This document shows, one piece after another, positions 1 through 10,647 of a stretch of DNA of 32,897 nucleotides. The DNA is taken from positions 233,218 through 266,114 of the forward strand of contig PS015013.1 in the NCBI GenBank assembly GCA_048213135.1, given 5' to 3'. How positions within the stretch are numbered: the stretch's first letter is position 1; every line of letters starts with the position of its first letter. This DNA comes from Reclinomonas americana ATCC 50394 (Eukaryota; Jakobida; Jakobea; Jakobida). The position numbers were made by a program, and so were the translations under genes. Under the pieces are notes generated by a model, which saw only the letters and a program-made list of their open reading frames with translations, did no database searches and was not told the DNA's origin.

Positions 1-671
1 ATCCGCGTCCAGCGCGATTCGCTGCTGGTGGAGCGCGAGCGCCTGCTGGAGCAGCTGACCAAGTGGATTCAGTTTGCGAATGCCGACACGTGCACCGGCA
101 TTTTGTCGCACGCTGATTGGGTGAACGTGTTCAAGAGCGAGTCCGCGTCGCAGTGTCCGGGTGGACCGGCCAGTTCGAAAGTGGACGACGTAGCTCGGTG
201 CATCCAAGATGGCGAGTTCATCTCCGTCATGAAGCAAGTGGTGGACTTGGAGAATCAGGTCCGGGCGTTGCGGCAAAAGCTGAAGGAGCTGGATGCCGAG
301 TTGCACGAGTACGTGCTGAAGACTACACCTGTGAAGACGGTGCGTCGCGAGGCTGTGCGAGAGATCGTGTGTACTCTGAGCTTAATTCTCGCGGATTCTT
401 GCAGCACGCGGAGGACGCACGCCGTGACTACGTGTCCCTGTTGTCGCAGCGTGATCAGTGAGTTGCCTCGCGTTGTGCTTCTTCTGTTTGCGGCTGTGGT
501 TCTCACATGTGTTTGGTGTCTCTCTCCAGTCTCAAGGAGCTGCAGGATGCAGTCCGCAACTTTGAGAAGCTGCGATGCGAATTCCTGCTGGCCGTGGAAC
601 ACACTCGTACCGTCACCGGCACGCCTGCCCTCGAACCGTGCTCTGGCCCTGCTGCATCGTCGTCGGCATAA
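1..671 (+). CDS. Coiled-coil protein, 3' end only (unrecognised)
   Basis: The frame is open from the first base and ends at TAA 669-671, so the 5' part lies outside the window. Predicted exons are 1-366, 405-457 and 530-671. The introns are 38 nt (GTGTGT...TTGCAG) and 72 nt (GTGAGT...CTCCAG), and phases agree at both junctions. The product is rich in Glu, Arg, Gln and Leu, with heptad-like stretches near VKQVVDLENQVRALRQKLKE, so it is probably a parallel or antiparallel coiled coil. The last 20 residues are Ala/Ser/Pro-rich. I do not recognise a family. It faces the HAP2-like gene tail-to-tail, with 80 nt between the two stop codons. The coding call is good. The function is unknown. Confidence 0.7.
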
Positions 672-695
672 CAAAATATCTCTGTATCTTTTTTC

Positions 696-701
696 TTTAA
701 T
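696..701 (-). terminator. Probable ATTAAA poly(A) signal of the HAP2-like gene
   Basis: On the minus strand ATTAAA is followed by an A-rich run, about 50 nt past the HAP2 stop. It falls between the two convergent stop codons, so the two 3' UTRs must be very short or overlap. Confidence 0.4.
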
Positions 702-751
702 GCACAAGTGCGAACAACAATCATTAGTTACAGTTTATCGCGACAGCGTGC

Positions 752-3435
752 TCATATTCTGGGTGGCGAGGTGGCCTCACGGAGCGGCACTCGAGCCTCC
801 TCCGGTGAGCTGAGCATGCGGGGTGTGGGTGGTGGCGACGGCGATCGCGGTGGCGTCTGCTGTGCTCGTCTCTGTCGCCGCTGTCGACGCGGCTTCTTGG
901 TGGGCGGCCGTCGTCGACATCTGCAGCATGCGAATGGCAGCCACACGTCACCGTCGTGGAAGAAGCACGTGTACACGAACAAGCCGAGGGCGCACACGGG
1001 CAGGAGTATGGTGGCCAGCATGAGTGGCGATATTCCACCACCACTGCCCCTGGTGGCGCCTGCATCACTGCCACTGCCACTGGAGGCCAGTACGGCACAC
1101 CACTGCACGACTACGGGGTACGAGGACTGCGCTTGGTATAGGAGACAAGTCAGTTGTCGTTCAGTCGCGGTGGCCTCGAAGCTCACGCAACAGTCACCAC
1201 GGAGGCGTAGCCGGGGTCGCACTCGCATGCCAACGTGGTGTTGGCTGCCGGGCGGGAGTGTGGCGCGGTGCAGTTTGCACGGATGCCGGTGGCGGCGGCT
1301 GCGGCCGAGTCGATGATCAAAGTGTCACTGTCGCTTCCGCTTCCGCTTGCTCCCCCCGTGTTGCCACTGGTCGTGTTGGAGGTGACTGCGCGTTGCACAC
1401 ACGAGTTCAGCGCCGCCTGTCGCACTTGGTCGCCGGTACACGACACTGTTGGTTCGCACTGGCCGCTCAGCGGGTTGTAGTAGTCACGCGCTCCATTGTA
1501 CTTGGCGACGCAGCCGACGGCAGTCGGTCGGCACGACGCCGTCGCGGAGTCGAATTGCTGGTCCACCGTGCACGCATCCTGGCAGTAGAGACGACCCTGA
1601 ACAGTGACTGCACGCCGAGGTGCGACGCAGGTGGTGCTGTTGGTGACCAGTGCCGACGCGGTCTCCTGAAACCAGCCCACAGTGGAGAAGTCGACGCGAC
1701 CCGTGGCTGCGACCACCCCGCGCTGTCTCACGGTGACTGCGCAGTATCCTGTGGCCTGCAGCACTTGCTGTGCGCGAGAAGAACGTGAGCAAGGAAAACT
1801 CTTTCATCCACACACAATCGCAACACACCTTCGCGGTGACGACAAACAAGAAGCGACGGGTGCTATTGGCTGCCACCGACTGCTCCACTGGTGGTGACAC
1901 GTCGAGCGGCTGCACGCACACAGAAGTTGGAATGGAATATGCACGTCAGAACACGCACAGAGCACGCACCGTGCAAGTGGAGTTGCGCTGCAGGCAGCAG
2001 TCAGAGACGGTCGTGGCAAATGCCGCGGCGGTGGTGCCAATGTTTCTGACATCGACCGCCACGAATGCATCTGTAGCACCGGCCACGAACGGTAGCAGGG
2101 AGGCAGCCGCGATGCTTGGTCGCCCGTCGACCTGACGCACACTGATCGACGAGGTGCTGAGCCGCAGAATCACGTCCACGCTCCCGGCAGCGCACTTTAC
2201 TGCGACTTGTCCATCCGAAGCACTGTGTCGAGTATCGTGTGAGTTCTTTTCTGTTGTTGTAGAGAGCGAACCCATCTCTGGCAGAACGCACGTGGTGCTG
2301 TCGGTGCAGCCTGTGAGTGCCGCCCCACTGGCCAATGTTGCAGCTCGAAACGGCGAAAACTGATCGTACAGTGAGGCATTCGGCAACTGGGTGGGATCCA
2401 CGCTGGGCGCACGACAAGAGAACGCTGCCGACCAGGCGGCATCGCTCACGCCGATCTGGTTCTTGGCCGTACCGATGCGCGACTTGGGCACAAGGAACGA
2501 CGACGAAACGTCCATGTCACGCACGAGCGTGTAATCAATGGCCACCTGTCGGAGGTCTTGTACTCGCTGCATGATGGCGTTGGCGGAGGCCTGTGTCGCG
2601 AGTTAGGCATTGCGATGTGGACAAACTGAGAGAGAGAGAGAGAGGCCAGGGGAGGGTCACACAACTGTTAGCACATTGCGCACCAAAGCCTCGCGGGTCG
2701 ACTCGGTGAGTGTGGTGGTATACGATTGCGCGGTGCCACTCTGCGACGCAGTCACTGCGATGGAGTAACGCAGTGTCGGCGCTGACAACTCGAACGCCAA
2801 GTACGTGGTGCTGTTCCGCGCGACATCGTACACGCTAATGTCGGTACCGTCGGAGTGGACACAGCACACCGACGCCGTCGGACACGTGAACGACGATAAG
2901 GCGACTCGCTGTCGGCGTCGAGTGTAGGCATTGCGCAGTGTGGTGGGTGGAGAACTCAGTCCGTACACTGTTGTTTGGACACGGTCAAGGATTTCGAAGA
3001 AAAGAGGATCGAGCTTCCTCACTCACCGACGCTCCAGTCTTGAAGCGCAACAGTGACAGCAAGCGGCTCTGTCAACGACCACATGGTGGCACCACCGGCG
3101 GCGTCCGGAATCAACTCGCCTGCGACACACACAGTTAGTCGCGCGCACAGAAACGAGTCGTGCTCCGTCGGCGCTCACTTGGATCCACGCTGAAGGAGAG
3201 AGTCGAGTCAGAGGCCGCATTTAACGTCGCCGCCACGATCAGCGTAGGAGAGCAACCCGTGCTGCGTGTTGAAGATCGATGATGATGAGCAGATGCGAAC
3301 GCGAACACAACACACGCGCAGTCAGTCGCCACACCTCCCGCTGGCACACGGCACGACTTGAAGCGATACGGCCTCGCCTAGTGTAGCCACACAGGCGAGA
3401 AGGATGATCAACGCTGCCGCAACTCGCAGGCGCAT
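752..3435 (-). CDS. HAP2: HAP2/GCS1-like gamete membrane fusion protein
   Basis: Predicted type I membrane protein of about 742 aa. Exons on the minus strand: 3435-3335, 3261-3179, 3119-3027, 2967-2663, 2590-1970, 1909-1829, 1767-1198 and 1126-752. All junctions are GT-AG and in phase; the last intron is least certain. A signal peptide (MRLRVAAALIILLACVATLG) is followed by a Cys-containing ectodomain. The block near residues 226-245 (FLVPKSRIG...NQIGVSDAAW) matches the HAP2 W-x-LVPK...KVGVS region. Residues about 330-450 resemble domain III: SVDVILRLSTSS, then VDVRNIGTTAAAFATTVSDC, then a TPLDVSPPV strand. After this come a Cys-rich stalk with an EGF-like CECDPGY, one membrane helix (about 653-674) and a strongly basic cytoplasmic tail. 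The known family acts in gamete plasma-membrane fusion as a class II-fold fusogen. The fusion-loop region is too divergent for me to place. The gene starts head-to-head with the RhoGAP-like gene. Confidence 0.8.
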
Positions 3436-3655
3436 CGCAGTTTTGGCGAGAACGGGTGAAAATGGCGGCAGGACGCGAGCACCATCCACTACTGTGCGTG
3501 AGTAGAGAGAGAGTGCGTCAGTCGCTCTGTGCGTGGTAGCTGTGCGTGTGTGTGTGTGAGAGAGAGAGAGGGTTGGTTGCTATCCTCTGTTGATTGGGGA
3601 GAGCGTGTGCATTTGTGTGTGTGTGTGCGTGAGTTTGCGTGTGTGACTTGCCACC
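3436..3655. promoter_or_regulatory. Divergent intergenic region between HAP2-like and RhoGAP-like genes
   Basis: 220 nt separate the two start codons, so both promoters and both 5' UTRs must fit here. It contains a mixed (GT)n/(GA)n tract (about 3540-3572) and a second GT tract near 3615-3630. I see no TATA box. The plus-strand start has a good context (TTGCCACCATGG). Confidence 0.5.
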
Positions 3656-4876
3656 ATGGGCCAGTGCTGCGGTGCACGCGAACGACCGCGTGCGTCGTCG
3701 CACTCGGAGCCAGTGCAGCTGCCTCCGCGGTTTCCCTCAATGACTGATTTCGCGGCGGTGCCTGAGATACCCGGTGACGGCAATCGCCAGTCTCGCGGAT
3801 CGCGACCCGCCGCCAAGCCCGGCTCCGTGCCGCCACCCTCCGTGCCCGATTCGTTGCTCCGTCGGCGATCGTCGGGAACTGCAGCGTCGGATGCCGCCGA
3901 TCCAGAAATCACTGGCGACGGAGATGGGAGCACGTCGCAGCTCGACTCGGAGCACGCGTCGCAAAGCAGCCACCCATCGGCAGTGTCGCAGCGTATCCTC
4001 GGCGTCCCGCTTCCCGAGTCGCTCATCTGCGACTACTCTGTTCATCAGTTTTGTATCTTTTCCACCGTATGCATGCATTGCTGGTGGTGGCTCATTGCTC
4101 CCGCGCGCGCGCGCGCGCACAGTTCCATGTTTGCGGTCCCGCGATTCCCGTTGGCCATCCTTCGCGAACTCCACGAGCGCAGTTGCGTGCGCAGTGTTCT
4201 CGTCGTCGAGGGAGCAGCAAGATGCTCACACACTTGCCACGCATTAGTGTTTGCCGATCCTCGCATGCCGTGGGTGCCGCCTGCGGGGCGTTCCGTCGAG
4301 CTGTCGGAGCTGCGCTCGTTGGTGAACTCGCTGCCGAACAGCGGCGACCGGTGTCTCTGGGGTCCCTTTATGGCAGCCTGCAACGACCAAATGTTGATCG
4401 ACTTGCTCATTATCTGGCTGGTATGACTCTCCTCGTTGTTTATTTGTTGCATGCACTCACTCACTCACTCGCTTGTGTACGCACTGTGCACCAGAACGAG
4501 TTGCCGACGCCTTTGTTTGGCTCGTTGGAGCGGCTAGCCTGGGACCCGAACGGAGTTGAGCCGCCGTCTGATGCGGCTCTGGCACTATTCTTGCGAGAAC
4601 AGCTGACGCCGCCGGCGCTGAGTATGCTGTGCCATCTTGCGCGTTGCGTGGCGTGTGTGTGTCCTCTCCCCGCAGACCGCGTCTTGCTTGTCTCTCATCT
4701 CGTGGCGCAGATATCACATCGCTCGCCGCCCACTCGCGATTGCGCAGCCACCCTTCGCATCAGGCGGCCAGCGTCGCCGTCGCCGAGTGGTTTGTCGCCG
4801 TCACGCACACCGTCGCCTGCTTAACAGTCCCCCTCACCCTCTTCTCTGTGTGTGTGCGCGCGCGCGTCTTGTGCGC
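3656..4876 (+). CDS. RhoGAP-like protein with MGQCC N terminus, 3' end lost in gap
   Basis: Predicted exons are 3656-4047, 4123-4420, 4495-4642 and 4711 to about 4820; the end lies in the gap from 4877. The start codon has a strong Kozak context. MGQCC suggests N-myristoylation at Gly2 and palmitoylation at Cys4/Cys5, hence membrane attachment. A disordered Ser/Pro/Arg-rich stretch runs to about residue 110. The rest fits the RhoGAP fold in order: ILGVPLPESL, a helix starting MFAVPRFPLAIL, then LIDLLIIWLNELPTPLFGSL (compare LLKLWLRELPEPL), then LTPPALSMLCHLAHITSLAAHS. Where active RhoGAPs have the arginine finger (GIFR), this protein reads SVLVVEG, so it may bind GTPases without stimulating hydrolysis, as in OCRL-type domains. 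Splice choices were made from phase and domain fit. The family call is moderate. Confidence 0.55.
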
Positions 4877-5724
4877 NNNNNNNNNNNNNNNNNNNNNNNN
4901 NNNNNNNNNNNNNNNNNNNNNNNNNNNNNNNNNNNNNNNNNNNNNNNNNNNNNNNNNNNNNNNNNNNNNNNNNNNNNNNNNNNNNNNNNNNNNNNNNNNN
5001 NNNNNNNNNNNNNNNNNNNNNNNNNNNNNNNNNNNNNNNNNNNNNNNNNNNNNNNNNNNNNNNNNNNNNNNNNNNNNNNNNNNNNNNNNNNNNNNNNNNN
5101 NNNNNNNNNNNNNNNNNNNNNNNNNNNNNNNNNNNNNNNNNNNNNNNNNNNNNNNNNNNNNNNNNNNNNNNNNNNNNNNNNNNNNNNNNNNNNNNNNNNN
5201 NNNNNNNNNNNNNNNNNNNNNNNNNNNNNNNNNNNNNNNNNNNNNNNNNNNNNNNNNNNNNNNNNNNNNNNNNNNNNNNNNNNNNNNNNNNNNNNNNNNN
5301 NNNNNNNNNNNNNNNNNNNNNNNNNNNNNNNNNNNNNNNNNNNNNNNNNNNNNNNNNNNNNNNNNNNNNNNNNNNNNNNNNNNNNNNNNNNNNNNNNNNN
5401 NNNNNNNNNNNNNNNNNNNNNNNNNNNNNNNNNNNNNNNNNNNNNNNNNNNNNNNNNNNNNNNNNNNNNNNNNNNNNNNNNNNNNNNNNNNNNNNNNNNN
5501 NNNNNNNNNNNNNNNNNNNNNNNNNNNNNNNNNNNNNNNNNNNNNNNNNNNNNNNNNNNNNNNNNNNNNNNNNNNNNNNNNNNNNNNNNNNNNNNNNNNN
5601 NNNNNNNNNNNNNNNNNNNNNNNNNNNNNNNNNNNNNNNNNNNNNNNNNNNNNNNNNNNNNNNNNNNNNNNNNNNNNNNNNNNNNNNNNNNNNNNNNNNN
5701 NNNNNNNNNNNNNNNNNNNNNNNN
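4877..5724. other. Assembly gap (848 N)
   Basis: Unknown sequence. It should hold the 3' end of the RhoGAP-like gene (+) and the 3' end of the minus-strand gene visible from 5725. Open frames that run through it have no meaning. Confidence 0.95.
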
Positions 5725-6060
5725 AGCATTGGAGTGTCGCTCTTCCGGGCGCCGACAACGGTGATCTCGTTGCACAGCGCAGCCACCCGCTGCACCATGT
5801 CGCTGCTTCTCAATGTCGAGCGATTGATGCCGACTGCGTACACGAGTGTTCTTCATCGCATGCCGCCCCTGCCTGGCTTCCATAGCCACGAGGGCGAAAT
5901 TGCACACAGCGGCCAAGGTCTGTTCATCCTCCTCCGCGCGTCGCACGCACAAACTGCAGTCTGACACGAGCACACAGAGGACGCCGTACTCGCCGCCAGC
6001 CGGTCGTCTGCCTCGTCACCCGCCTCCTCGGCTGCGTCGCCAGTGCACCACCATGTGGCA
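5725..6060 (-). CDS. Unrecognised minus-strand gene fragment
   Basis: Two stretches of minus-strand frame have coding-like third-position GC. One, about 5855-5990, contains RRAEEDEQTLAAVCNFALVA. The other, about 5725-5845, contains YAVGINRSTL and VQRVAALCNEITVVGA. They lie in different frames, so at least one intron must join them; I could not find a junction that satisfies phase. A start at the ATG near 6050 (CCACATGG), followed by an intron ending in CTGCAG, would give a short MVVHWRRSRGG leader, but this is speculative. The 3' part is in the gap. The opposite strand also has an open frame here, so strand assignment rests on composition alone. No family recognised. Confidence 0.3.
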
Positions 6061-6231
6061 CTCGAAGATGTCGAAGTAAGCTTCTCTAACCCACTGCAGT
6101 CCATGGTACCTCCGTCATTCTCTTGAGTGAGTGTGACAGTGATGACACCACAGACATTAGTAGTGCTGCATTTTTCTCAATGCTCGTCTTTAAGTGAACA
6201 AGCTCATTCATGCATCGTCGACTGGCACATG
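6061..6231. other. Short intergenic region
   Basis: 171 nt between the uncertain fragment and the DRC11-like stop codon. I see no gene, RNA or clear poly(A) signal in it. Confidence 0.4.
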
Positions 6232-9200
6232 TCACTTCTTGCCCTTCTTGCCGCCCTTGCCCTTCTTACCACCCTTCTTCCCCTTCTTGCCNNNNNNNNN
6301 NNNNNNNNNNNGCCACCGTCCTCGTCGACCTCAATCTTCGGCAGCTTCGGGTAGGTTGGCACGAGATCGTTGAACGCCTGCGCAATGCCGATAAGAGCAA
6401 GTGAGTGCTCTCATCTATAGCACACGCACACGCACACAGAGGACGTGGTGTTTACGGACCTTGAATGCCTCGGCATTGTGCTGATACATGTAGTGCTTGT
6501 TCATGCGCGCCAGCTCCAGCAGGAACTCTTCGTCGTGCAGCGGAATGTCTTCCATCTGTCGAGACAGGTCAGCGACGATTACAGTGTGTGCTGTGGTGCG
6601 AGTGAAGGGCACCCGCACGCAACTCGAGCCAAGCGCTTGGTGGTGAGAACTCGGCGAATCGCCCGTACCACCTGTCATGACAGAGAAAGAGTGTGAGCTC
6701 CTCTGGCTCATGAAAATGTATCGAGTCATATCTGCACGGACGCAACTCCGCCACTGCTGAACCCGTGCGTAATGTATGCAAACACTTGCGGATGCAACGC
6801 GTGCGGCATGGGCACGCCGCACTTGACAGCCGTCTCGCGCCACAGCTTCTGCCGCGTCTGATATTGCGGCAGCCCGAGATACAGATGTGTGCCGAAGCTG
6901 TCCACCAGCGGTTTCTCGTTCCGTGCACGATGACCAGGGTAGGAAGTCAGCACGTAATCAACAAGTGCGCACGAGGGGATTACGATGCAGCAACATATCT
7001 TCCACTTGCGAGGTGTTGCCAATGACCATCACTCGCGGAATGCGCTTGACCTCCGTGAGATGGTGATCCTCTCCCGACAGGGACGACATGGACACCTTGT
7101 CGCGAGACTGTCAGCTCATCCTTGCCTTTGGTAGGTGGAGACACACATACACACCTCCTTGCCGAGTGCGTCCCACAAGAACTTCTTGATGCGACTCGCT
7201 GGCAACGACGGCACATCCGACGGCACACCGTCTGCGCCCACCAGCGACTCTGTGGGCTCTGGGGCCGCAGACTTGCCCTTCTTTCCCTTCTTGCCTTTCT
7301 TCTTGCCCTGCGAAGAATAGAACGCGTGTCATGCATGGGCGAGGTGGCGGGTGAGGGACAGGATGGCGTGGCGCGCAACTCCTGCATCCACAACGACCTG
7401 ATGCACTTGATCAATGTACACCACAGCCGGTACGTCGAGATGTGCGGCCAGCTGCGCATCTGTGAGTTTCTCTCTCTTTCTCACGGAAAAGCTCTTCTCC
7501 ATCCACACACACCTTGAAGACGGCGTCGGTCATGTACTTGGTGGCGGCCTCCGAGTCGGCCAGCTTGCCGTAAATGTTGGACGGACTAAAGTCGAAGAAC
7601 AAGGCATTGGTGTCGTTGGCGGCCGCGTATGAGAGCATCGTCTTCCCGCTGCCACTGGGACCGTACAGCAGCACGCTCTTGGCTGCCGGGGCATACAGCA
7701 TGTCGCAACCGAGCGGATACACCACCTTCTCCACAAACAGCTGTCGCACCTGAGCCAAACTCGGCTCAGGTAGCGGCTTTTGCGGTGGCGGCGCTTCACC
7801 CTCGGCCAGACGCTGCGGCTTCAGAGCCTCGTCGACTGCCACCTTCTCGGCCAGACCGGCCAAGTTGTTGAAGTCGCAGATAAAGTCACTGACACTCACA
7901 GAGGGGATCTGCGCACACAATGCATTCACACTGATCAGCTTGTGCGGCGCGAGTACAGCATTGAACGGCAGTGCCACCGACGCACTCGACGAAGGAGTCC
8001 GAGTGAGAACATTTCCGTGAGAAGCTTGCGATCCTCGTCGTCTTGTTCGCGCATGGTCTTTAGCACTGTGCGAGAATCAGAGTGAGTATCTCGCAAGACT
8101 TCAGTCATCGGCGTCGAACAAGCTCTCACCAACAGGAGCCTCCTCCTTGACCTTCTTGCCCTTGGCGCCCTTCTTGCCCTTCTTCCTGCACACGTGGCGA
8201 GAGCGCATGTCAACACCGATGTAATGATATGTGTGGAAGCAGCAGCACATGTTACGCACCCTTTGGCACCCTTGCCTTTCTTTCTGCACCACAGAAGAGA
8301 TCACACGCACACACGTACATGAGTGACATCACATGGCATCAAGCCTTCCGCACACTTGAGTACACCAGTACCACACCCTTTCTTTCCGCTGGCGCCCGGA
8401 TCGCCCACCAGTTGAGCCTTGAGGTTCTCCATCTCCATTTTCAGCAGCAGATCAAGATCGGCGTTGGCCTACACGCTCGCCCTCCGTCAGTTCTCACTTC
8501 ATGCCGGTGACAAGTTAGGTGTGCACCCACTCACCTCGGCCTGCACTTCCTCCTTGGCCCTCTGTCGCACAATGTCCAGCCGGTACTTGTGTTCGTGCTC
8601 CGCCATGTCCGACTCGGCAGCCTGCCACTTGCTAATGTACTGCTGCAGGCTGTCGCTGATGACTCCAGTGACAGCTGGGTTCAACACTTTCTCCTCCGGT
8701 GGCCCCTGCACTGCGAGTCAGACGCGCACCGCTGGCACCTGGCGATCACGAAAACGCACCTCATCGTCGCCGCCCTTGTCCTTCTTGCCCTTGCCTTTCT
8801 TGCCCTTCTTGCCCTTTTTGCCCTTCTCGCCCTTGCCTTTCTTGCCCTTTTTCCCCTTGCCACCCTTCTTGCCCTTCTTGCCTCCCTCTTCCTCGTCGTC
8901 TGCGCGGCGACGAGAGATGATGGCACGTGTTGGCGAGTGATGATGAGAATGCACGACAAGAGCAACAAACAGTCGACATACCTGGGTCGCCCTTCTGGTA
9001 CTTTTCCGGATGCTCCAGCCGATCCAGCACGTACATGTATGTGCTGTTGGGTACGTCGCTCGGCGCGACAGGAGCGCCTTCGGCGGGAGGTGGCGGCCCT
9101 TCAAACTCGAGAAACGTACACACACGCCAGTCAAGGACAACCACCAGCGAACATGAGATTGACAAAGAGAGGAGGAAAAAGCACACAAAAGGATATTCTC

Positions 9201-10647
9201 CAGTCGCACGCCAGTTGCTGATGATCTTTTCGACGAATTCCCGCGACCTCTCCTCCGTGTACTCCGACTTCATCTGCTCACGCACTCTGCAGCACGTACG
9301 GGAGCAGTCAGCGTGAAATCATACGTACTCGCACAACATCAAGTCGGGTGCACACAACTCTCGTTTGATCTGCGTGATGGTCATCTGCAGCTCCTTCTCG
9401 TACTGTTGCTGGAGATTCTTCTTGCGTGCGCTCACGTCATTGACATGCGTACGCAGGGCTGTCAGCTTGTCGCGAGGTGGAACAAGACCCAAGAACACCA
9501 GGTCGTCCTGCTGGAACTGGCGAGCGGCCTTGCGAGCTCGGTGCATGCGCCATCTGCCGCACAGCGAGTACGGTGAGAACGAGCTGGGAGCGCCTCGCTC
9601 CTGCCTACCGCACACATGACGCACACTGACTGAATCTTGGTGGCCGCTGCATCAATGTCGACATCGAAACGACCGGCAGTGAATGAGTGATGACTCTGCC
9701 CGGCATCCTCCTCGGTGATGCGTCGAATGATGCGCGCACGCTGACGACCCTGGCGTCCACGCTCGTTCCGTTGCAAAATGAGCACCGCCTCCTGCACAGA
9801 AATCGCGCGCTCGGTGTACACGTCGCGCAGCTGGAACCCGTCCGTCGGCATCGCCTGCGTCAGTGGACCCGAATACTGTGCAGCCACGGCATCGAGCCAC
9901 GCGCGCTTTTCAGAGTACACATTGCGCCCCTCACGGAAGTACCGCGGAACGGGCAGGTGCAGCGCGATGGGATCGACTTGCAAGTCCACCAGATGATCGT
10001 CGAAATTGATGTAGGCGCCCTTATGCTCCACCAGACTCTGCGCCCCGAGCAAAACCTCATCAGTCACACCGCTGCGCTCCCCCCAACCTTTCAGTAACAC
10101 ACGCACGTCTTTGAGTTCCACTGTGCGATACATCACCGCCTCGAGCAGGCGCCGCACAAAGGCGCGCTTCTGCGGTTGCATGATCTGTGCGAGGCCGAGA
10201 CATCAGTATTGTGGCAGTTCTCTCTCCCTCTCTCCCTCTCTCCCTTACACACACCTCATCATGGGCGCGCTCCAGTCGTCGCAAGAGGCCAATGTAGACC
10301 AAGTACTGACGCTCGCGCAGTGGCAGCTGCACCTTGGGATCGGGATTCTGCCCCACAGAACCCATGATCAGCCACCACGCACACTCTCCCTCTCTCTCCC
10401 TCCCTCTCTCCGCCACACACCGCATACAGTGCCGCGACCTCGGGCACCGCCGGCTGACTGCCCAACTCCCAGATGGCCCGACGAAGTTCTTCCTCCGCAG
10501 ATCTGTGCGTGTCAGTTGAGTTCCACGCACACACACACACACTACACCATCTGCGTGCGCAGGCAGGCCAACGCAACGCGCTCGACATGAGGACAACACT
10601 CACTCGTGTGTCAACGGCCCGACACCCCGTCCATCACCGAATGTCAT
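6232..10647 (-). CDS. IQCA1: DRC11/IQCA1-like IQ-motif AAA-domain protein (nexin-dynein regulatory complex)
   Basis: Twenty-one exons give about 982 aa plus a small gap. Exons: 10647-10604, 10502-10421, 10347-10255, 10184-9625, 9553-9329, 9286-9187, 9105-8982, 8899-8760, 8705-8535, 8468-8377, 8283-8260, 8185-8130, 8065-7986, 7908-7513, 7451-7392, 7307-7155, 7107-7006, 6914-6738, 6671-6624, 6555-6460 and 6377-6232. All phases agree. The N-terminal helical region (YLVYIGLLRRLERAHDEIMQ) and the ARQGR-type segment match IQCA1. An IQ motif (KIQSVWRMHRARK, about residue 258) would bind calmodulin. The AAA module has Walker A GPSGSGKT (about 680-687), but the Walker B strand reads VVYIDQVHQ without the catalytic acidic pair. 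Four Lys/Gly-rich stretches interrupt or end the protein, the last before the stop. The family is part of the nexin-dynein regulatory complex in motile axonemes. The 20-N gap at 6292-6311 splits the final exon; both sides keep frame, so its true length should be a multiple of three. Confidence 0.88.
6292..6311. other. Nominal 20-N gap inside the DRC11 last exon
   Basis: It lies between ...EVDEDGG (22 whole codons from the exon start) and a Gly/Lys-rich tail (20 whole codons to the stop). The AAG/GGC tandem composition probably blocked assembly. Confidence 0.7.

Noticed and set aside
2195-2300. Extra intron in the HAP2-like gene between ...CVLPEMG and ...SDGQVAV
   Set aside because: A GT-AG pair of about 49 nt exists, but removing it would break the frame into domain III. 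The continuous reading is open and was kept.
4637-5973. Long open frames across the 848-N gap on both strands
   Set aside because: They are open only because N has no stop codons.
8101-8130. Alternative C terminus of DRC11 ending at the TGA near 8104
   Set aside because: Reading through the donor GTGAGA gives a short tail and stop. However, splicing to 8065 keeps phase and leads into the conserved AAA domain, so it would at most be an intron-retention form.
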